From Paracoccaceae bacterium (GTDB lineage: Bacteria > Pseudomonadota > Alphaproteobacteria > Rhodobacterales > Rhodobacteraceae): a stretch of DNA of 55,739 nt. Shown here piece after piece: positions 16,091 through 25,723 of this stretch. Position numbers and translations under genes: made by a program. Within the stretch, counting starts at the first letter, position 1. Every line of letters starts with the position of its first letter. The stretch spans positions 1-55,739 of the forward strand of contig JANZZL010000034.1 in NCBI GenBank assembly GCA_026419405.1, read 5' to 3'. The notes beneath the pieces are model-generated. The model saw nothing but the letters and a program-made list of their open reading frames with translations, was not told the origin of the DNA and did not search any database.

Positions 16091-18736
16091 GTGGACACCG
16101 CGCAGACCGTCACGCCGATGATGGCGCAGTATCTGGAGATCAAGGCGCAGCACCCCGAGGCGCTCCTGTTCTACCGGATGGGCGACTTCTACGAGATGTT
16201 CTTCGACGATGCGGTGGCCGCGTCCGAGGCGCTCGACATCGCGCTCACCCGGCGCGGCCAGCACCTGGGGCAGGACATCCCGATGTGCGGGGTGCCGGTC
16301 CACAGCGCCGAAAGCTACCTGCTGACGCTGATCCGCAAGGGCTTCCGCGTCGCGGTGGCCGAACAGACCGAAGACCCCGCCGAGGCCCGCAGGCGCGGGT
16401 CCAAGGCGGTGGTGCGCCGCGAGGTCGTCCGCCTCGTCACGCCCGGCACGCTCACCGAGGATTCGCTGCTCGAGGCGCGGCGGCACAATTACCTCGCGGC
16501 CTTCGCCGAGGTGCGCGACGAGGCGGCTCTGGCCTGGGCTGACATCTCGACGGGCGAGTTCCGGGTGATGCCCTGCCCGCCCGCGCGGCTCGGTCCCGAG
16601 CTTGCCCGTCTGGCCCCGCGCGAGGTGCTCGTCAGCGAGGCGCGCGAGGCCGATTGGGCCGGAACAGTGTCTGATTCCGGCGCGGTCCTGACCCCGCTTC
16701 CCCGCGCCAGCTTCGATTCTGCCTCTGCCGGCCGGCGGCTCTGCGCCCTGTTCCGTGTGGCCGCGCTCGACGCCTTCGGCAGCTTCTCGCGGGCCGAGAT
16801 CGCGGCCATGGGGGCAATCGCCGACTACCTCGCACTGACCCAGAAGGGCCGGCTGCCGCTGCTGCGCGCCCCGGTGCGCGAAAGCGCGAGCCGCGTGATG
16901 CAGATCGACGCCGCCACCCGGCGGAACCTCGAACTGACCCATGCGCTCTCCGGGGGTCGCGAGGGGTCGCTTCTCCATGCCGTCGATCGCACGGTGACGG
17001 CAGGCGGTGCTCGGCTGCTCGAACGGCGTCTCTCCGCGCCGTCGCGCGATCTCGCCACGATCCGCGCCCGGCTCGAGGCCGTGCGTTTCCTGCTCGACCG
17101 CCCGCGGCTCGCCGAGGCCCTGAGGTCCGACCTGCGCCGCGTGCCCGATATCGACCGGGCGCTCTCGCGCCTCGCGCTCGACCGCGGCGGCCCGCGCGAC
17201 CTCGCCGCCATCCGCAACGGCCTTGCCCAGGCGGCCGCCATTGCCGCGCGGCTCGATGCTGAGGCACCTGCCCTGCTGGCCCGGGCCGCGCAGGCCCTGC
17301 GCGGGCACGAGGCGCTCCATGCCCGGCTCGACGCGGCCCTGGTCGCCGAGCCGCCGCCCCTCGTCCGCGACGGCGGCTTCATCGCGCCGGGGATCGATCC
17401 CGACCTCGACGCGGCACGGCGGCTGCGCGACGAAGGGCGCGGCGTGATCGCGGCGATGCAGGCCGACTATGCCCGCCAGACCGGGATCGCCTCGCTGAAG
17501 ATCCGCCACAACAACGTGCTCGGCTACTTCATCGAGACGACCGCCACCCATGCCGAGCGGATGCTCTCGCCGCCGCTGTCCGAGACCTTCCTGCACCGTC
17601 AGACCACGGCCAACCAGCTGCGCTTCACCACGCTCGAACTCTCCAGCCTGGAGAGCCGCATCCTGAACGCGGGCGCCGAGGCGCTCGAGATCGAGAAGCG
17701 TCTCTATTCCGCCCTGACGGCCGCAGTCCTGGCCGAGGCCGCCGCCCTCGGCGCGGCGGCCCGCGCCCTTGCCGAGATCGACCTGACCGCCGCCTTCGCC
17801 GACCTCGCCCGCAGCGCGGACTGGTGCGAACCGCAGGTTGAGGACAGCCGGGCCTTCGAGGTCGAGGCCGGTCGCCACCCGGTCGTCGAACGGGCTCTCT
17901 CCCGCGAGGGCAGGCCCTTCGTCGCCAACGACTGCCGGCTCTCCGAAGGCGGCGACGGTGCGGCGATCTGGCTTGTCACCGGGCCCAACATGGCCGGGAA
18001 ATCCACCTTCCTTCGCCAGAACGCGCTCATCGCCCTGCTGGCGCAGGCCGGCAGCTTCGTCCCGGCCGCCCGGGCGCGCATTGGCCTCGTCAGCCAGCTC
18101 TTCAGCCGGGTCGGCGCCGCCGACGACCTTGCGCGGGGGCGCTCGACCTTCATGGTCGAGATGGTGGAGACGGCGGCGATCCTGAACCAGGCCGACGACC
18201 GGGCGCTCGTCATCCTCGACGAGATCGGCCGCGGCACGGCCACCTGGGATGGTCTCTCGATCGCCTGGGCGACGCTCGAACACCTGCACGGCGTGAACCG
18301 CTGCCGGGCGCTCTTCGCGACCCATTACCACGAGCTGACCCGGCTTGCGGGCCGGCTCGAGGGCGTGGCGAATGCGACCGTGGCGGTGAAGGAGTGGGAG
18401 GGCGAGGTCGTCTTCCTGCACGAGGTCCGCCCCGGCGCCGCCGACCGCAGCTACGGCGTGCAGGTCGCCCGCCTTGCGGGCCTGCCTGCGGCGGTGGTCG
18501 AGCGCGCCCGCGTCGTGCTCGACGCGCTCGAGAAGGGCGCCCGCGACGGCGCGCGCCCCGCGGCGCTGCTCGACGACCTGCCGCTGTTCTCCGCGGCGGG
18601 GCGCCAGGCGCCGGTTCAACCCCCGGCAGGGCCCTCTCCGCTCGAGGAAAGGCTCAGGGCGATCCACCCCGACGACCTGACGCCGCGGCAGGCGCTCGAG
18701 CTTCTCTACGAACTGCGATCGCTGCTCGGCGCCTGA
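16091..18736 (+). CDS. mutS: DNA mismatch repair protein MutS
   Basis: 881 residues, GTG start. It recognises base mismatches and small loops and recruits MutL using ATP. The mismatch-reading Phe-X-Glu motif is intact (GDFYEMF, Phe33-Tyr-Glu35). The ATPase has Walker [10 protein letters not shown] at about 631-639, Walker [10 protein letters not shown] followed by WDGLSIAWA, and the conserved FATHYHELT. The C-terminal segment [19 protein letters not shown] is the usual dimerisation tail. All domains appear intact. It is convergent with grpE, with a strong hairpin in between. Confidence 0.96.
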   Translation: MDTAQTVTPMMAQYLEIKAQHPEALLFYRMGDFYEMFFDDAVAASEALDIALTRRGQHLGQDIPMCGVPVHSAESYLLTLIRKGFRVAVAEQTEDPAEARRRGSKAVVRREVVRLVTPGTLTEDSLLEARRHNYLAAFAEVRDEAALAWADISTGEFRVMPCPPARLGPELARLAPREVLVSEAREADWAGTVSDSGAVLTPLPRASFDSASAGRRLCALFRVAALDAFGSFSRAEIAAMGAIADYLALTQKGRLPLLRAPVRESASRVMQIDAATRRNLELTHALSGGREGSLLHAVDRTVTAGGARLLERRLSAPSRDLATIRARLEAVRFLLDRPRLAEALRSDLRRVPDIDRALSRLALDRGGPRDLAAIRNGLAQAAAIAARLDAEAPALLARAAQALRGHEALHARLDAALVAEPPPLVRDGGFIAPGIDPDLDAARRLRDEGRGVIAAMQADYARQTGIASLKIRHNNVLGYFIETTATHAERMLSPPLSETFLHRQTTANQLRFTTLELSSLESRILNAGAEALEIEKRLYSALTAAVLAEAAALGAAARALAEIDLTAAFADLARSADWCEPQVEDSRAFEVEAGRHPVVERALSREGRPFVANDCRLSEGGDGAAIWLVTGPNMAGKSTFLRQNALIALLAQAGSFVPAARARIGLVSQLFSRVGAADDLARGRSTFMVEMVETAAILNQADDRALVILDEIGRGTATWDGLSIAWATLEHLHGVNRCRALFATHYHELTRLAGRLEGVANATVAVKEWEGEVVFLHEVRPGAADRSYGVQVARLAGLPAAVVERARVVLDALEKGARDGARPAALLDDLPLFSAAGRQAPVQPPAGPSPLEERLRAIHPDDLTPRQALELLYELRSLLGA

Positions 18737-18749
18737 CCCCCTCCTTCCC

Positions 18750-18800
18750 TGCCGGAAATATCCCACGGGGGGTCCGGGGGGTGTGAAACCCCCCGGCCGC
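18750..18800 (+). repeat. GC-hairpin intergenic element, copy B (mutS terminator)
   Basis: GCCGGAAATATCCCACGGGG, then a perfect 8-bp stem CCGGGGGG/CCCCCCGG with loop TGTGAAA (18774-18796). It is related to the element at 8104-8150. Its position between convergent mutS and grpE suits a bidirectional transcription terminator that belongs to a dispersed repeat family. Confidence 0.65.
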
Positions 18801-18808
18801 GCCGCAGG

Positions 18809-19402
18809 TCACGACGCCGGGGTGGAGGAGACGCCGACCTGCGCGGGCCGCAGCAGCCGGTCGTGGAGCAGGAAGCCCTCGGTCATCACCTGGATGATGT
18901 CGCCGGCCTTCGTCCCCGGCACCGGCGCCTCGAACATCGCCTGATGCATCGCCGGGTCGAACCGGTCGCCTTCCTTGGGCGAAATCAGCGTGATGCCGTG
19001 GCGGGTGAAGACGTTGGTCAGCTCCCTCAGCGTCAGCTCGACGCCTTCGACCAGCGCCGCTGGCGCGGTCCCGTCCTCGCCCGCGGCCGCAAGCGCCCGC
19101 CGGAGGTTGTCGTAGACCGGCAGGAGGTCGCGCGCGAGCCGGCTTCCGCCGTAGTTCTCCGCCTCGCGCCGGTCCCGCTCGGCCCGCTTGCGCGCGTTCT
19201 CGGCCTCGGCCAGGGCGCGCATCCACTTGTCCTTGAGCTCGTCGCGCTCTGCCGTCAGCGCCGCGATCTCGGCCGCCGCATCCGGCGGGCCGCCCTCGTC
19301 CGCCGGCTCTTCCTCGGGCTCGTCCGCGAGCGCCGCCTCGGCCTCGGCCTCCTTCAGGATGTCTTCCTCGGCAATGTCCTGCTTCTTCTTCGCTTCGGCC
19401 AT
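18809..19402 (-). CDS. grpE: Nucleotide exchange factor GrpE
   Basis: 197 residues. GrpE releases ADP from DnaK during protein folding. The N-terminus is acidic and low-complexity, followed by a long coiled coil (AALTAERDELKDKWMRALAE, AENARKRAERDRRE) and the beta domain with LPVYDNLRRAL, EGVELTLREL and VMTEGFLLHDRLLRPAQV, the conserved GrpE C-terminal motif. It starts three bases after the hrcA stop, so hrcA-grpE is one operon. dnaK is not in the window. Confidence 0.95.
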   Translation of the reverse strand: MAEAKKKQDIAEEDILKEAEAEAALADEPEEEPADEGGPPDAAAEIAALTAERDELKDKWMRALAEAENARKRAERDRREAENYGGSRLARDLLPVYDNLRRALAAAGEDGTAPAALVEGVELTLRELTNVFTRHGITLISPKEGDRFDPAMHQAMFEAPVPGTKAGDIIQVMTEGFLLHDRLLRPAQVGVSSTPAS

Positions 19403-19405
19403 GTC

Positions 19406-20476
19406 CTATCCCCTGGCGGTGCCCGAGAGCATCCGCCCCACGAGTTGCGCCGTGTAGTCGACGATCGGCACGATCCGGCCGTAGTTCAGCCGCGTCGGCC
19501 CGATCACGCCCACGGCGCCGATGATCTTCCGGTCGGCGTTCATATAGGGAGAAACCACCAGAGAGGAACCCGAAAGTGAGAAGAGCTTGTTCTCGGATCC
19601 GATGAAGATCCGCACCCCTTCGCCCGATTCGGCCAGCTCGAGGAACTCGATGATGTCGCGCTTGCGCTCGAGGTCGTCGAAGAGCGCGCGGATGCGGTCG
19701 AGTTCCTCGGCCTCGGCGGTCCCCGGCAGCAGGTTCGCCCTTCCGCGCACGATCAGCCGTTCGTAGGGCTGCCCCTCGTTCTCCCACAGCGCAACCCCCG
19801 ACTCGACGAGCGCCCGGGCGAGCGCGTCGAGTTCCTGACGGCGCGCCGCGAGTTCGCGCTGCATGGCCGAACGCAGGTCCGAAAGCGTGCGTCCCTCGGC
19901 GATCGCGTTGAGGAAGTTCGACGCCTCGCGCATTGAGGCGGGCGTGTGCCCCGGCGGCGGTGCGAAGACGCGGTTCTCCACATGCCCGTCGGCGAAGACC
20001 AGCACCACCAGCGCCCGGTCGGGCGCCAGCGAGACGAACTCGATGTGCTTGATCGCCGCCTCGTGCTTCGGCGCCAGGACGAGGCTCGCGCCCTGAGTGA
20101 TGCCCGAAAGCGCCGCCCCCACCCGGTCGAGCAGCACGCCGACGTCCCGCTCGTTGGACCCCATCGTCGCGTCGAGCTTCTCCCGGTCCTCCTCGGAGAG
20201 CTCGGAGACCTCGAGAAGGCCGTCGACGAACATCCGCAGGCCCATCTGCGTCGGCACCCGCCCGGCCGAGACGTGCGGGCTGCCGAGCAGGCCGAGGTAT
20301 TCGAGGTCCTGCATGACGTTGCGGATGGTCGCCGCGCTGATCTTCTCGCTCATGGTCCGGGTCAGCGTCCGCGAGCCGACGGGGTCGCCGGTCTCGAGGT
20401 AGCCTTCGACCACGCGCCGGAAGACCTCGCGGCTCCGGTCGTTGAGTTCGGACAGGATGTGGCGGCCGTCGTTCAT
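19406..20476 (-). CDS. hrcA: Heat-inducible transcription repressor HrcA
   Basis: 356 residues. HrcA represses heat-shock operons at CIRCE operators and needs GroEL to fold. The winged-helix N-terminus [40 protein letters not shown] and DLEYLGLL is diagnostic, followed by [19 protein letters not shown]. The C-terminal domain shows [18 protein letters not shown] and [16 protein letters not shown]. No CIRCE inverted repeat was seen in the 114-bp region upstream, so hrcA is probably not CIRCE-autoregulated from here. Confidence 0.95.
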   Translation of the reverse strand: MNDGRHILSELNDRSREVFRRVVEGYLETGDPVGSRTLTRTMSEKISAATIRNVMQDLEYLGLLGSPHVSAGRVPTQMGLRMFVDGLLEVSELSEEDREKLDATMGSNERDVGVLLDRVGAALSGITQGASLVLAPKHEAAIKHIEFVSLAPDRALVVLVFADGHVENRVFAPPPGHTPASMREASNFLNAIAEGRTLSDLRSAMQRELAARRQELDALARALVESGVALWENEGQPYERLIVRGRANLLPGTAEAEELDRIRALFDDLERKRDIIEFLELAESGEGVRIFIGSENKLFSLSGSSLVVSPYMNADRKIIGAVGVIGPTRLNYGRIVPIVDYTAQLVGRMLSGTARG

Positions 20477-20497
20477 GGCATTCCGAGGGGGCAGCGG

Positions 20498-20527
20498 ACC
20501 TTAGCGGGCGGGTGCGTCCGGCGTCAA
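20498..20527 (-). promoter_or_regulatory. Candidate hrcA-grpE promoter
   Basis: On the minus strand, TTGACG (20522-20527), an 18-bp spacer and TAAGGT (20498-20503) resemble a sigma-70 promoter. It would start RNA near 20490, a short leader before the hrcA ATG at 20476. Confidence 0.4.
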
Positions 20528-20590
20528 TCGGGGTTGCAATCCGCCCGTCCGCGCGGCACTTGGGGCGGATCGAACCGAGAGGCCAACACG

Positions 20591-21301
20591 ATGCGCCCGT
20601 CCGGCCGTGATCTAGGCGAGATGCGCCCGATTTCAATCGAGACCGGGGTCAGCAAGCATGCCGAAGGCTCCTGCCTCATCCGCTGCGGCGATACCCATGT
20701 GCTCTGCACGGCCACCGTCGAGGAGCGCGTGCCCCCCTTCCTGCGCAACACCGGACTCGGCTGGGTGACGGCCGAATACGGCATGCTGCCGCGCGCCACC
20801 ACCACCCGGACGCGCCGCGAGGCCAAGGAAGGGCAGTCCGGCCGCACGCAGGAGATCCAGCGGCTCATCGGGCGGGCGCTGCGCGCCGGGGTGGACCGCG
20901 CAGCCCTGGGCGAGAAGCAGATCACGATCGACTGCGACGTGATCCAGGCCGACGGCGGAACCCGTTGCGCCGCGATCACCGGCGGGTGGGTGGCGCTGCG
21001 GCTCGCCGTCAACAGGCTGATGAAGGCCGGCCTCGTGCTGTCCGATCCGATCACCGATCACGTCGCCGCGGTCAGCGCCGGCATCTACGCAGGCCAGCCC
21101 GTGCTCGACCTCGACTATCCCGAGGATTCCACGGCGGGCATGGACGGCAACTTCGTCTTCACCGGGCGCGGGCGTCTCATCGAGGTGCAGATGGCGGCCG
21201 AGGGTTCGACCTTCTCGCGGGAGGAGATGGGCCTGCTGATGGACCTGGCCGAGAGGGGCATCGCGGAACTCGTTGCCGCCCAGCGGGCCGCGGTCGCATG
21301 A
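20591..21301 (+). CDS. rph: Ribonuclease PH
   Basis: 236 residues, starting [13 protein letters not shown] at ATG 20591; the frame is open upstream only across hrcA. It is a phosphorolytic 3'-5' exoribonuclease that trims tRNA and other RNA 3' ends. Motifs: [23 protein letters not shown]-type N-terminus, [20 protein letters not shown] (phosphate-binding Arg region), [15 protein letters not shown], and [15 protein letters not shown] with the catalytic Asp residues. It overlaps rdgB by 4 bp (ATGA), the common alphaproteobacterial arrangement. Confidence 0.96.
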   Translation: MRPSGRDLGEMRPISIETGVSKHAEGSCLIRCGDTHVLCTATVEERVPPFLRNTGLGWVTAEYGMLPRATTTRTRREAKEGQSGRTQEIQRLIGRALRAGVDRAALGEKQITIDCDVIQADGGTRCAAITGGWVALRLAVNRLMKAGLVLSDPITDHVAAVSAGIYAGQPVLDLDYPEDSTAGMDGNFVFTGRGRLIEVQMAAEGSTFSREEMGLLMDLAERGIAELVAAQRAAVA

Positions 21302-21903
21302 GGTTCCGCGGCGACCGGCTGCTCGTGGCCTCGCACAACCGCGGCAAGATCGAGGAGATCGCCGATCTGCTCGCGCCGTTCGGCGTCGCGGTCGTCTCGG
21401 CGCGCGACTTCGGACTGCCGGAACCGGCGGAAACAGGCTCTGACTTTGCCGAAAACGCGCGGATCAAGGCCCATGCGGCGGCGCGCGCCACCGGCCTGCC
21501 CGCCCTGAGCGACGACAGCGGAATCGAGGTCGAGGCGCTCGGCGGGGCGCCGGGCGTCCATACCGCCGACTGGGCCGAGACGCCGCAGGGCCGCGACTTC
21601 GTCCAGGCGATGACGCGCACGTGGAACGAACTGGAGCGGATCGGCGCGCCCGAGCCGCGGCGGGCGGCCTTCGTCTGCACGCTCTGCCTGGCCTGGCCCG
21701 ACGGCACCGACGCGCTGTTCGAAGGCCGGATCCCGGGGCGGATCGTCTGGCCGATGCGGGGAGACCGCGGCCATGGCTATGACCCGATCTTCCAGCCCGA
21801 CGGTCACGCGATTACCTTCGGCGAGATGGACCGCTGGGAGAAGAACAGGATCAGCCACCGTGCCCGGGCCTTCGAGAAGTTCGTTGCCGCCTGCTTCGGC
21901 TGA
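21298..21903 (+). CDS. rdgB: RdgB/HAM1 non-canonical purine NTP pyrophosphatase
   Basis: 201 residues. It removes ITP, dITP and XTP from the nucleotide pool. Motifs: [14 protein letters not shown] (nucleotide-binding N-terminus), [27 protein letters not shown] (metal and active-site region) and [12 protein letters not shown] near the C-terminus. The start overlaps the rph stop; the end overlaps the proposed hemW start by about 20 bp. Confidence 0.96.
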   Translation: MRFRGDRLLVASHNRGKIEEIADLLAPFGVAVVSARDFGLPEPAETGSDFAENARIKAHAAARATGLPALSDDSGIEVEALGGAPGVHTADWAETPQGRDFVQAMTRTWNELERIGAPEPRRAAFVCTLCLAWPDGTDALFEGRIPGRIVWPMRGDRGHGYDPIFQPDGHAITFGEMDRWEKNRISHRARAFEKFVAACFG

Positions 21904-23053
21904 GGACTGGCAGGCCGCGGGTTTCGGCATCTACCTGCACTGGCCGTTCTGCGCGGCGAAGTGTCCCTACTGCGACTTCAACTCGCACGTCGCGGGGGCG
22001 GTTGACCAGGAACGCTGGGCACGCGCCTATCTCTCGGAACTCGACCGCATCGCCGCCGAGACGGGGCCGCGGACGGTTGCGACCGTGTTCTTCGGCGGCG
22101 GCACGCCCTCGCTCATGGCGCCCGAGACGGTTTCGGCCGTGCTGGAGCGCATCCGCGCCCGCTGGCCGGTTGCGAATGACCTCGAGGTGACGCTCGAAGC
22201 CAACCCGACCTCGGCCGAGGCGGGTCGGTTCCGCGCCTTCCGCGAGGCGGGGGTTAACCGGATTTCCATGGGAATCCAGTCGCTTGACGATTCCCACCTG
22301 CGGGCGCTGGGCCGGCGGCACACCGCCGCCGAGGCGCGGGCGGCCTTCGATCTGGCGCGGCGCCTGTTTCCCAGGGTGAGCTTCGATCTGATCTACGCCC
22401 GCCAGCATCAGGGCCTGGACGCGTGGCGGGCCGAGCTGGGAGAGGCCCTGGCGATGGCGGTCGATCACCTCTCGCTCTACCAGCTCACCATCGAGGAGGG
22501 GACGGCCTTCGGCGACCGCCATGCCCGCGGTCGCCTGCCCGGCCTGCCGGGCGAGGATCTGGCCGCCGACCTCTACGCACTGACCCAGGAGCTCTGCGAG
22601 GCCGCCGGAAGACCGGCCTACGAAGTCTCCAACCATGCCGAACCCGGCGCCGAGTCGCGCCACAACCTGATCTACTGGCGCTCGGGCGACTGGGCCGGGA
22701 TTGGCCCCGGCGCCCAGGGCCGCCTCACGCTGGGGGGGATTCGCTGGGCCACCGACACGCCGCGCGCGCCGGGCGACTGGCTGTCGCGGGTGGAACGCAG
22801 CGGCTCCGGCGAGCTTCCGCGCGAGGCGCTGACCCCGGCGGACCGGGCCGCCGAACATCTGATGATGGGCCTGCGCCTCGCCGAGGGGATCGACCTGGCA
22901 CGGCACGAGCGGCTGCATGCGCCGCTGGCGGAGGGTGCGATGGCAGGGCTCGAGGAGATCGGCATGGTCGCGCGCCGCGACGGCCGCCTGGCCGCGACGC
23001 CGCGGGGCCGTGCCGTCCTGAACGCGGTGATCCGCGCGCTGCTGCCGGCCTGA
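21884..23053 (+). CDS. hemW: HemW-like radical SAM heme chaperone (HemN-type, formerly coproporphyrinogen oxidase-like)
   Basis: 389 residues from TTG 21884 ([15 protein letters not shown]). GTG 21860 is an in-frame alternative, but GAGAAG lies at the right distance before 21884. The radical-SAM cluster motif is C23-AAK-C27-PY-C30 in [14 protein letters not shown], which lacks the extra Cys of true Hem[19 protein letters not shown] and [11 protein letters not shown] follow the usual order. HemW proteins bind haem and deliver it to respiratory enzymes. The upstream reading frame inside rdgB is an overlap, not coding. Confidence 0.9.
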   Translation: MPPASAEDWQAAGFGIYLHWPFCAAKCPYCDFNSHVAGAVDQERWARAYLSELDRIAAETGPRTVATVFFGGGTPSLMAPETVSAVLERIRARWPVANDLEVTLEANPTSAEAGRFRAFREAGVNRISMGIQSLDDSHLRALGRRHTAAEARAAFDLARRLFPRVSFDLIYARQHQGLDAWRAELGEALAMAVDHLSLYQLTIEEGTAFGDRHARGRLPGLPGEDLAADLYALTQELCEAAGRPAYEVSNHAEPGAESRHNLIYWRSGDWAGIGPGAQGRLTLGGIRWATDTPRAPGDWLSRVERSGSGELPREALTPADRAAEHLMMGLRLAEGIDLARHERLHAPLAEGAMAGLEEIGMVARRDGRLAATPRGRAVLNAVIRALLPA

Positions 23054-23055
23054 CC

Positions 23056-23406
23056 ATGCGGTGGCTCTGGGTCCTGGGCGGCGGCCTCAGCCTCGGAGTC
23101 GGGGTGGCGGGCATGGTCCTGCCGCTCGTTCCCACGGTGCCGCTCCTGCTGCTCGCGGCGTTCTGCTTCGCCCGCTCCTCCGAGCGGCTCCACGCCTGGC
23201 TGATCGGGCACCGCACCTTCGGCCCGCCGATCGAGGCCTGGAAACGGCGCGGCGCCATCGGGCGGCGGGCGAAGTGGCTGGCGAGCCTGTCGATCCTGGC
23301 CGCCCTCGGCCTCTCGCTCCTGCTCGGGGTTCGGTCGGAAATCCTTGTTGTTCAGGCGCTTGCGCTCGCCGCCGTGGCGCTGTTCATCTGGACCCGGCCA
23401 GACTAG
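23056..23406 (+). CDS. DUF454 (YbaN-like) small membrane protein
   Basis: 116 residues, two bases after hemW. Hydrophobic segments at about 5-40 (with GMVLPLVPTVPLLLLAAFCFARSS, the DUF454 core) and about 75-110, with HRTFGPPIEAWKRRGAI in the loop between them, match the YbaN family. Function unknown; it often accompanies haem-related genes. Its 3' end overlaps the convergent parB gene by 23 bp. Confidence 0.85.
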   Translation: MRWLWVLGGGLSLGVGVAGMVLPLVPTVPLLLLAAFCFARSSERLHAWLIGHRTFGPPIEAWKRRGAIGRRAKWLASLSILAALGLSLLLGVRSEILVVQALALAAVALFIWTRPD

Positions 23407-24280
23407 CCGCGCTCAGGACGCGGCAGAGGTCGTCGAGTTGTTCGAGGCTCGAGAACCGGATGGTGAGTGCCCCGCCCCCGGCGCCCGGCCTGTGATCGAT
23501 GGCGACCGGCATTCCGAGGGTTGCCGAGAGCTCGCCCTCGAGCGCGCGGGTATCGGCATCCTTCGCGGGCAGCTTCCGGGGCGGCCGCCGCGCCGCCGTC
23601 TCCGCCGCCTTGGCCAGGCGCTCCACCTCGCGCACCGAAAGCCCCTCGGCCACCACCTTCCGGGCGAGCGCGACGGGATCCTCGAGCACGACGAGCGCCC
23701 GCGCATGGCCGGCCGAGAGGCGCCCGTCGCGCAGGTAGCCCAGAACCTCCTCGGGCAGCGTGAGCAGGCGCAGGAGATTGGCGATGTGGCTGCGGCTCTT
23801 GCCCAGGGCCTCGGCGAGCTTCTCCTGCGTGTGGCCGAAGCGGTCCATCAGCTGCCGGTAGCCCTGCGCCTCCTCTACCGGGTTGAGGTCGGCGCGCTGG
23901 ATGTTCTCGATGATCGCAAGCTCGATCACCTCGGTATCGTCGAGATCGCGGACCAGCACCGGCACCTCGTGGAGCCGCGCGATCTGCGCCGCCCGCCAGC
24001 GGCGTTCTCCGGCAACGATCTCGTAAGTATCTGAGCCCTTTGGGTTTTCCCGGACGATGATGGGCTGGATGATCCCCTTCTCGCGGACCGAGGCGGCCAG
24101 TTCCTCCAGCGCCTCGCGGTTGAAGCTGCGGCGCGGCTGGTCAGGGTTGGGGCGGAGCTTCTCGATCGGGACGCGCATGTCGGGGCGCCTGGGCGGCGCC
24201 CCCGGCGGCGGCGCCATCTCCTCCCGGACATCGCTCATCAGCGCCGACAGGCCGCGCCCCAGCCCCCGCTTGCGGTTCAT
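23384..24280 (-). CDS. parB: Chromosome-partitioning protein ParB
   Basis: 298 residues. The start MNRKRGLGRGLSALM is preceded by GGAGGACGCG; an upstream in-frame ATG (24295) overlaps the parA stop but has a poorer site. ParB is a CTP-dependent clamp that loads at parS. Motifs: IEKLRPNPDQPRR, the CTP-binding GERRWR at 91-96, ENIQRADLNPVEEA, and the helix-turn-helix TQEKLAEALGKSRSHIANLLRLL-type region, followed by a C-terminal dimer domain. It is encoded after parA, and parS sites lie 1.4 and 3.3 kb upstream in rsmG and mnmG. Confidence 0.96.
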   Translation of the reverse strand: MNRKRGLGRGLSALMSDVREEMAPPPGAPPRRPDMRVPIEKLRPNPDQPRRSFNREALEELAASVREKGIIQPIIVRENPKGSDTYEIVAGERRWRAAQIARLHEVPVLVRDLDDTEVIELAIIENIQRADLNPVEEAQGYRQLMDRFGHTQEKLAEALGKSRSHIANLLRLLTLPEEVLGYLRDGRLSAGHARALVVLEDPVALARKVVAEGLSVREVERLAKAAETAARRPPRKLPAKDADTRALEGELSATLGMPVAIDHRPGAGGGALTIRFSSLEQLDDLCRVLSAASLAGSR

Positions 24281-24291
24281 CGCGTCCTCCC

Positions 24292-25101
24292 TCATGCCCC
24301 CACCTTCGCGTGCCGACCGAGCAGCTCCCGCGCCAGCGCCCGGTAGGCCTGGCTGCCCTTCGACAGCGAATCGTAGGTGAGCACCGGCATCGCATAGGAG
24401 GGTGCCTCGGACAGCCGCACGTTGCGCGGAACCACGGTGGCGAACACCAGGTCGCCGAGGTTCTGCCGTGCGTCGGCCTCGACCTGAAGGGCAAGGTTGT
24501 TGCGGGCATCGTGCATGGTGAGCACGACCCCCTCGATCCTGAGGCCCGGATTCGCGGTCTGGCGGACCTCGCGGATCGTCATCATCAGCTGCGACAGTCC
24601 CTCGAGCGCGTAGAACTCGCTCTGCAGGGGCACGAGGACGGAATGCGCCGCGACCATCGCGTTGACGGTGAGCAGGTTCAGCGACGGCGGGCAATCGATG
24701 AGCACGTAGTCGAGCCGGTAGCGGTCGATCGCGGGATGGCGCAGGGCGTCGTGCAGCAGGAAGCTGCGCTTCTCGTTGGCGACAAGCTCGATGTCGGCCG
24801 AAGAGAGGTCGGTGGTCGACGGCGCGATCAGAAGGTTCGGAACCTCGGTTTCCCTTACAACATCCTGTATGGGAAGTTCGTCGATCAGCAAATCGTAGGT
24901 GGTCTTGAGGTCCGGCTTGCGCTCGACACCAAGGCCGGTCGAGGCATTGCCCTGCGGGTCGATGTCCACGAGGAGAACACGGCGGCCCTCTTCGGCCAGC
25001 GCCGCGCCGAGGTTGATCGCGGTGGTCGTCTTGCCGACGCCGCCCTTCTGGTTGGCGACGGCGATGATCCTGGGTCCCGGCGGGCGGGTTGGGTCAAGCA
25101 C
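24292..25101 (-). CDS. parA: Chromosome-partitioning ATPase ParA/Soj
   Basis: 269 residues, from GTG 25101 ([15 protein letters not shown]), which overlaps the end of rsmG by 8 bp. The frame extends further upstream only as a shadow of rsmG. It has a deviant Walker A KGGVGKTT at 19-26, with Walker A' and B regions VLLVDIDPQGNAST and YVLIDCPPSLNLLT. ParA forms ATP dimers on DNA and moves ParB-parS complexes after replication. Confidence 0.96.
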   Translation of the reverse strand: MLDPTRPPGPRIIAVANQKGGVGKTTTAINLGAALAEEGRRVLLVDIDPQGNASTGLGVERKPDLKTTYDLLIDELPIQDVVRETEVPNLLIAPSTTDLSSADIELVANEKRSFLLHDALRHPAIDRYRLDYVLIDCPPSLNLLTVNAMVAAHSVLVPLQSEFYALEGLSQLMMTIREVRQTANPGLRIEGVVLTMHDARNNLALQVEADARQNLGDLVFATVVPRNVRLSEAPSYAMPVLTYDSLSKGSQAYRALARELLGRHAKVGA

Positions 25102-25723
25102 GCGCGATGTCTCCGATCCGCAGGACGACCGAGTCGCGGTCGGTCCGGCTGGGGAACTTCTGGACCGAGAAGCGCCATCGTTCAAGGGCCGCGGCGATCT
25201 CGGCCTCGTGACCGGCCCCCTTGGGAAAGAGCGCGCTGCCCCCGTGGGCGAGATGCCTCGCGGCGTGGGCGAGAAGCGCCGGGAGCGGCGCGAGCGCCCG
25301 CGCCGAGACGACATCGGCGCCGAGCGGCGGCACGCTCTCGATGCGCTCGGCGATCACCCGCGCAGGCACGCCGCATGTGCGCGCGGCCGACCGCAGGAAC
25401 TCGGCCTTGCGGAGATCGGCTTCCACGAGGCTCACGCGGAGGTCCGGCGCCTTCTCGACGGCGAGGATCGCGATCACGAGGCCGGGGAATCCACCCCCCG
25501 ATCCGAGATCGGCCCAGTGCCGCGCCGCGGCCGGCGCCAGGTCCAGGAGCTGGGCGGAGTCGAGGACATGGCGGGTCCAGGCCTCGGCAAGGGTGGACCT
25601 GCCGACCAGGTTGATTGCGCGGTTCCACTTGTGAAGCAGCGCCATCAGCGCGTCGAGCCGATCGGCTGTTTCACGTGAAACACCGATCTCCGCGAGCGCC
25701 GCGGCCCGGCCGCCGTCGCTCAT
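25094..25723 (-). CDS. rsmG: 16S rRNA (guanine-N7) methyltransferase RsmG (GidB)
   Basis: 209 residues, methylating G527 of 16S rRNA using SAM. Motifs: [12 protein letters not shown], the SAM site [12 protein letters not shown] at 71-82, [13 protein letters not shown], and [12 protein letters not shown]. The ATG at 25723 overlaps the mnmG stop by 4 bp. Codons for GVSRETA (residues 14-20) contain a perfect parS site. Loss-of-function rsmG alleles give low-level streptomycin resistance in other bacteria, but this copy looks intact. Confidence 0.95.
   Translation of the reverse strand: MSDGGRAAALAEIGVSRETADRLDALMALLHKWNRAINLVGRSTLAEAWTRHVLDSAQLLDLAPAAARHWADLGSGGGFPGLVIAILAVEKAPDLRVSLVEADLRKAEFLRSAARTCGVPARVIAERIESVPPLGADVVSARALAPLPALLAHAARHLAHGGSALFPKGAGHEAEIAAALERWRFSVQKFPSRTDRDSVVLRIGDIARA
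25667..25682. promoter_or_regulatory. parS centromere site 1 (perfect 16-mer)
   Basis: TGTTTCACGTGAAACA, the exact consensus ParB nucleation palindrome, lies inside the 5' part of rsmG. It is about 5.2 kb from the putative oriC and close to parAB, as expected for the chromosome-segregation centromere. Confidence 0.93.

Noticed and set aside
20477-20590. Possible CIRCE element upstream of hrcA
   Set aside because: No TTAGCACTC-N9-GAGTGCTAA-like dyad could be found in this gap.
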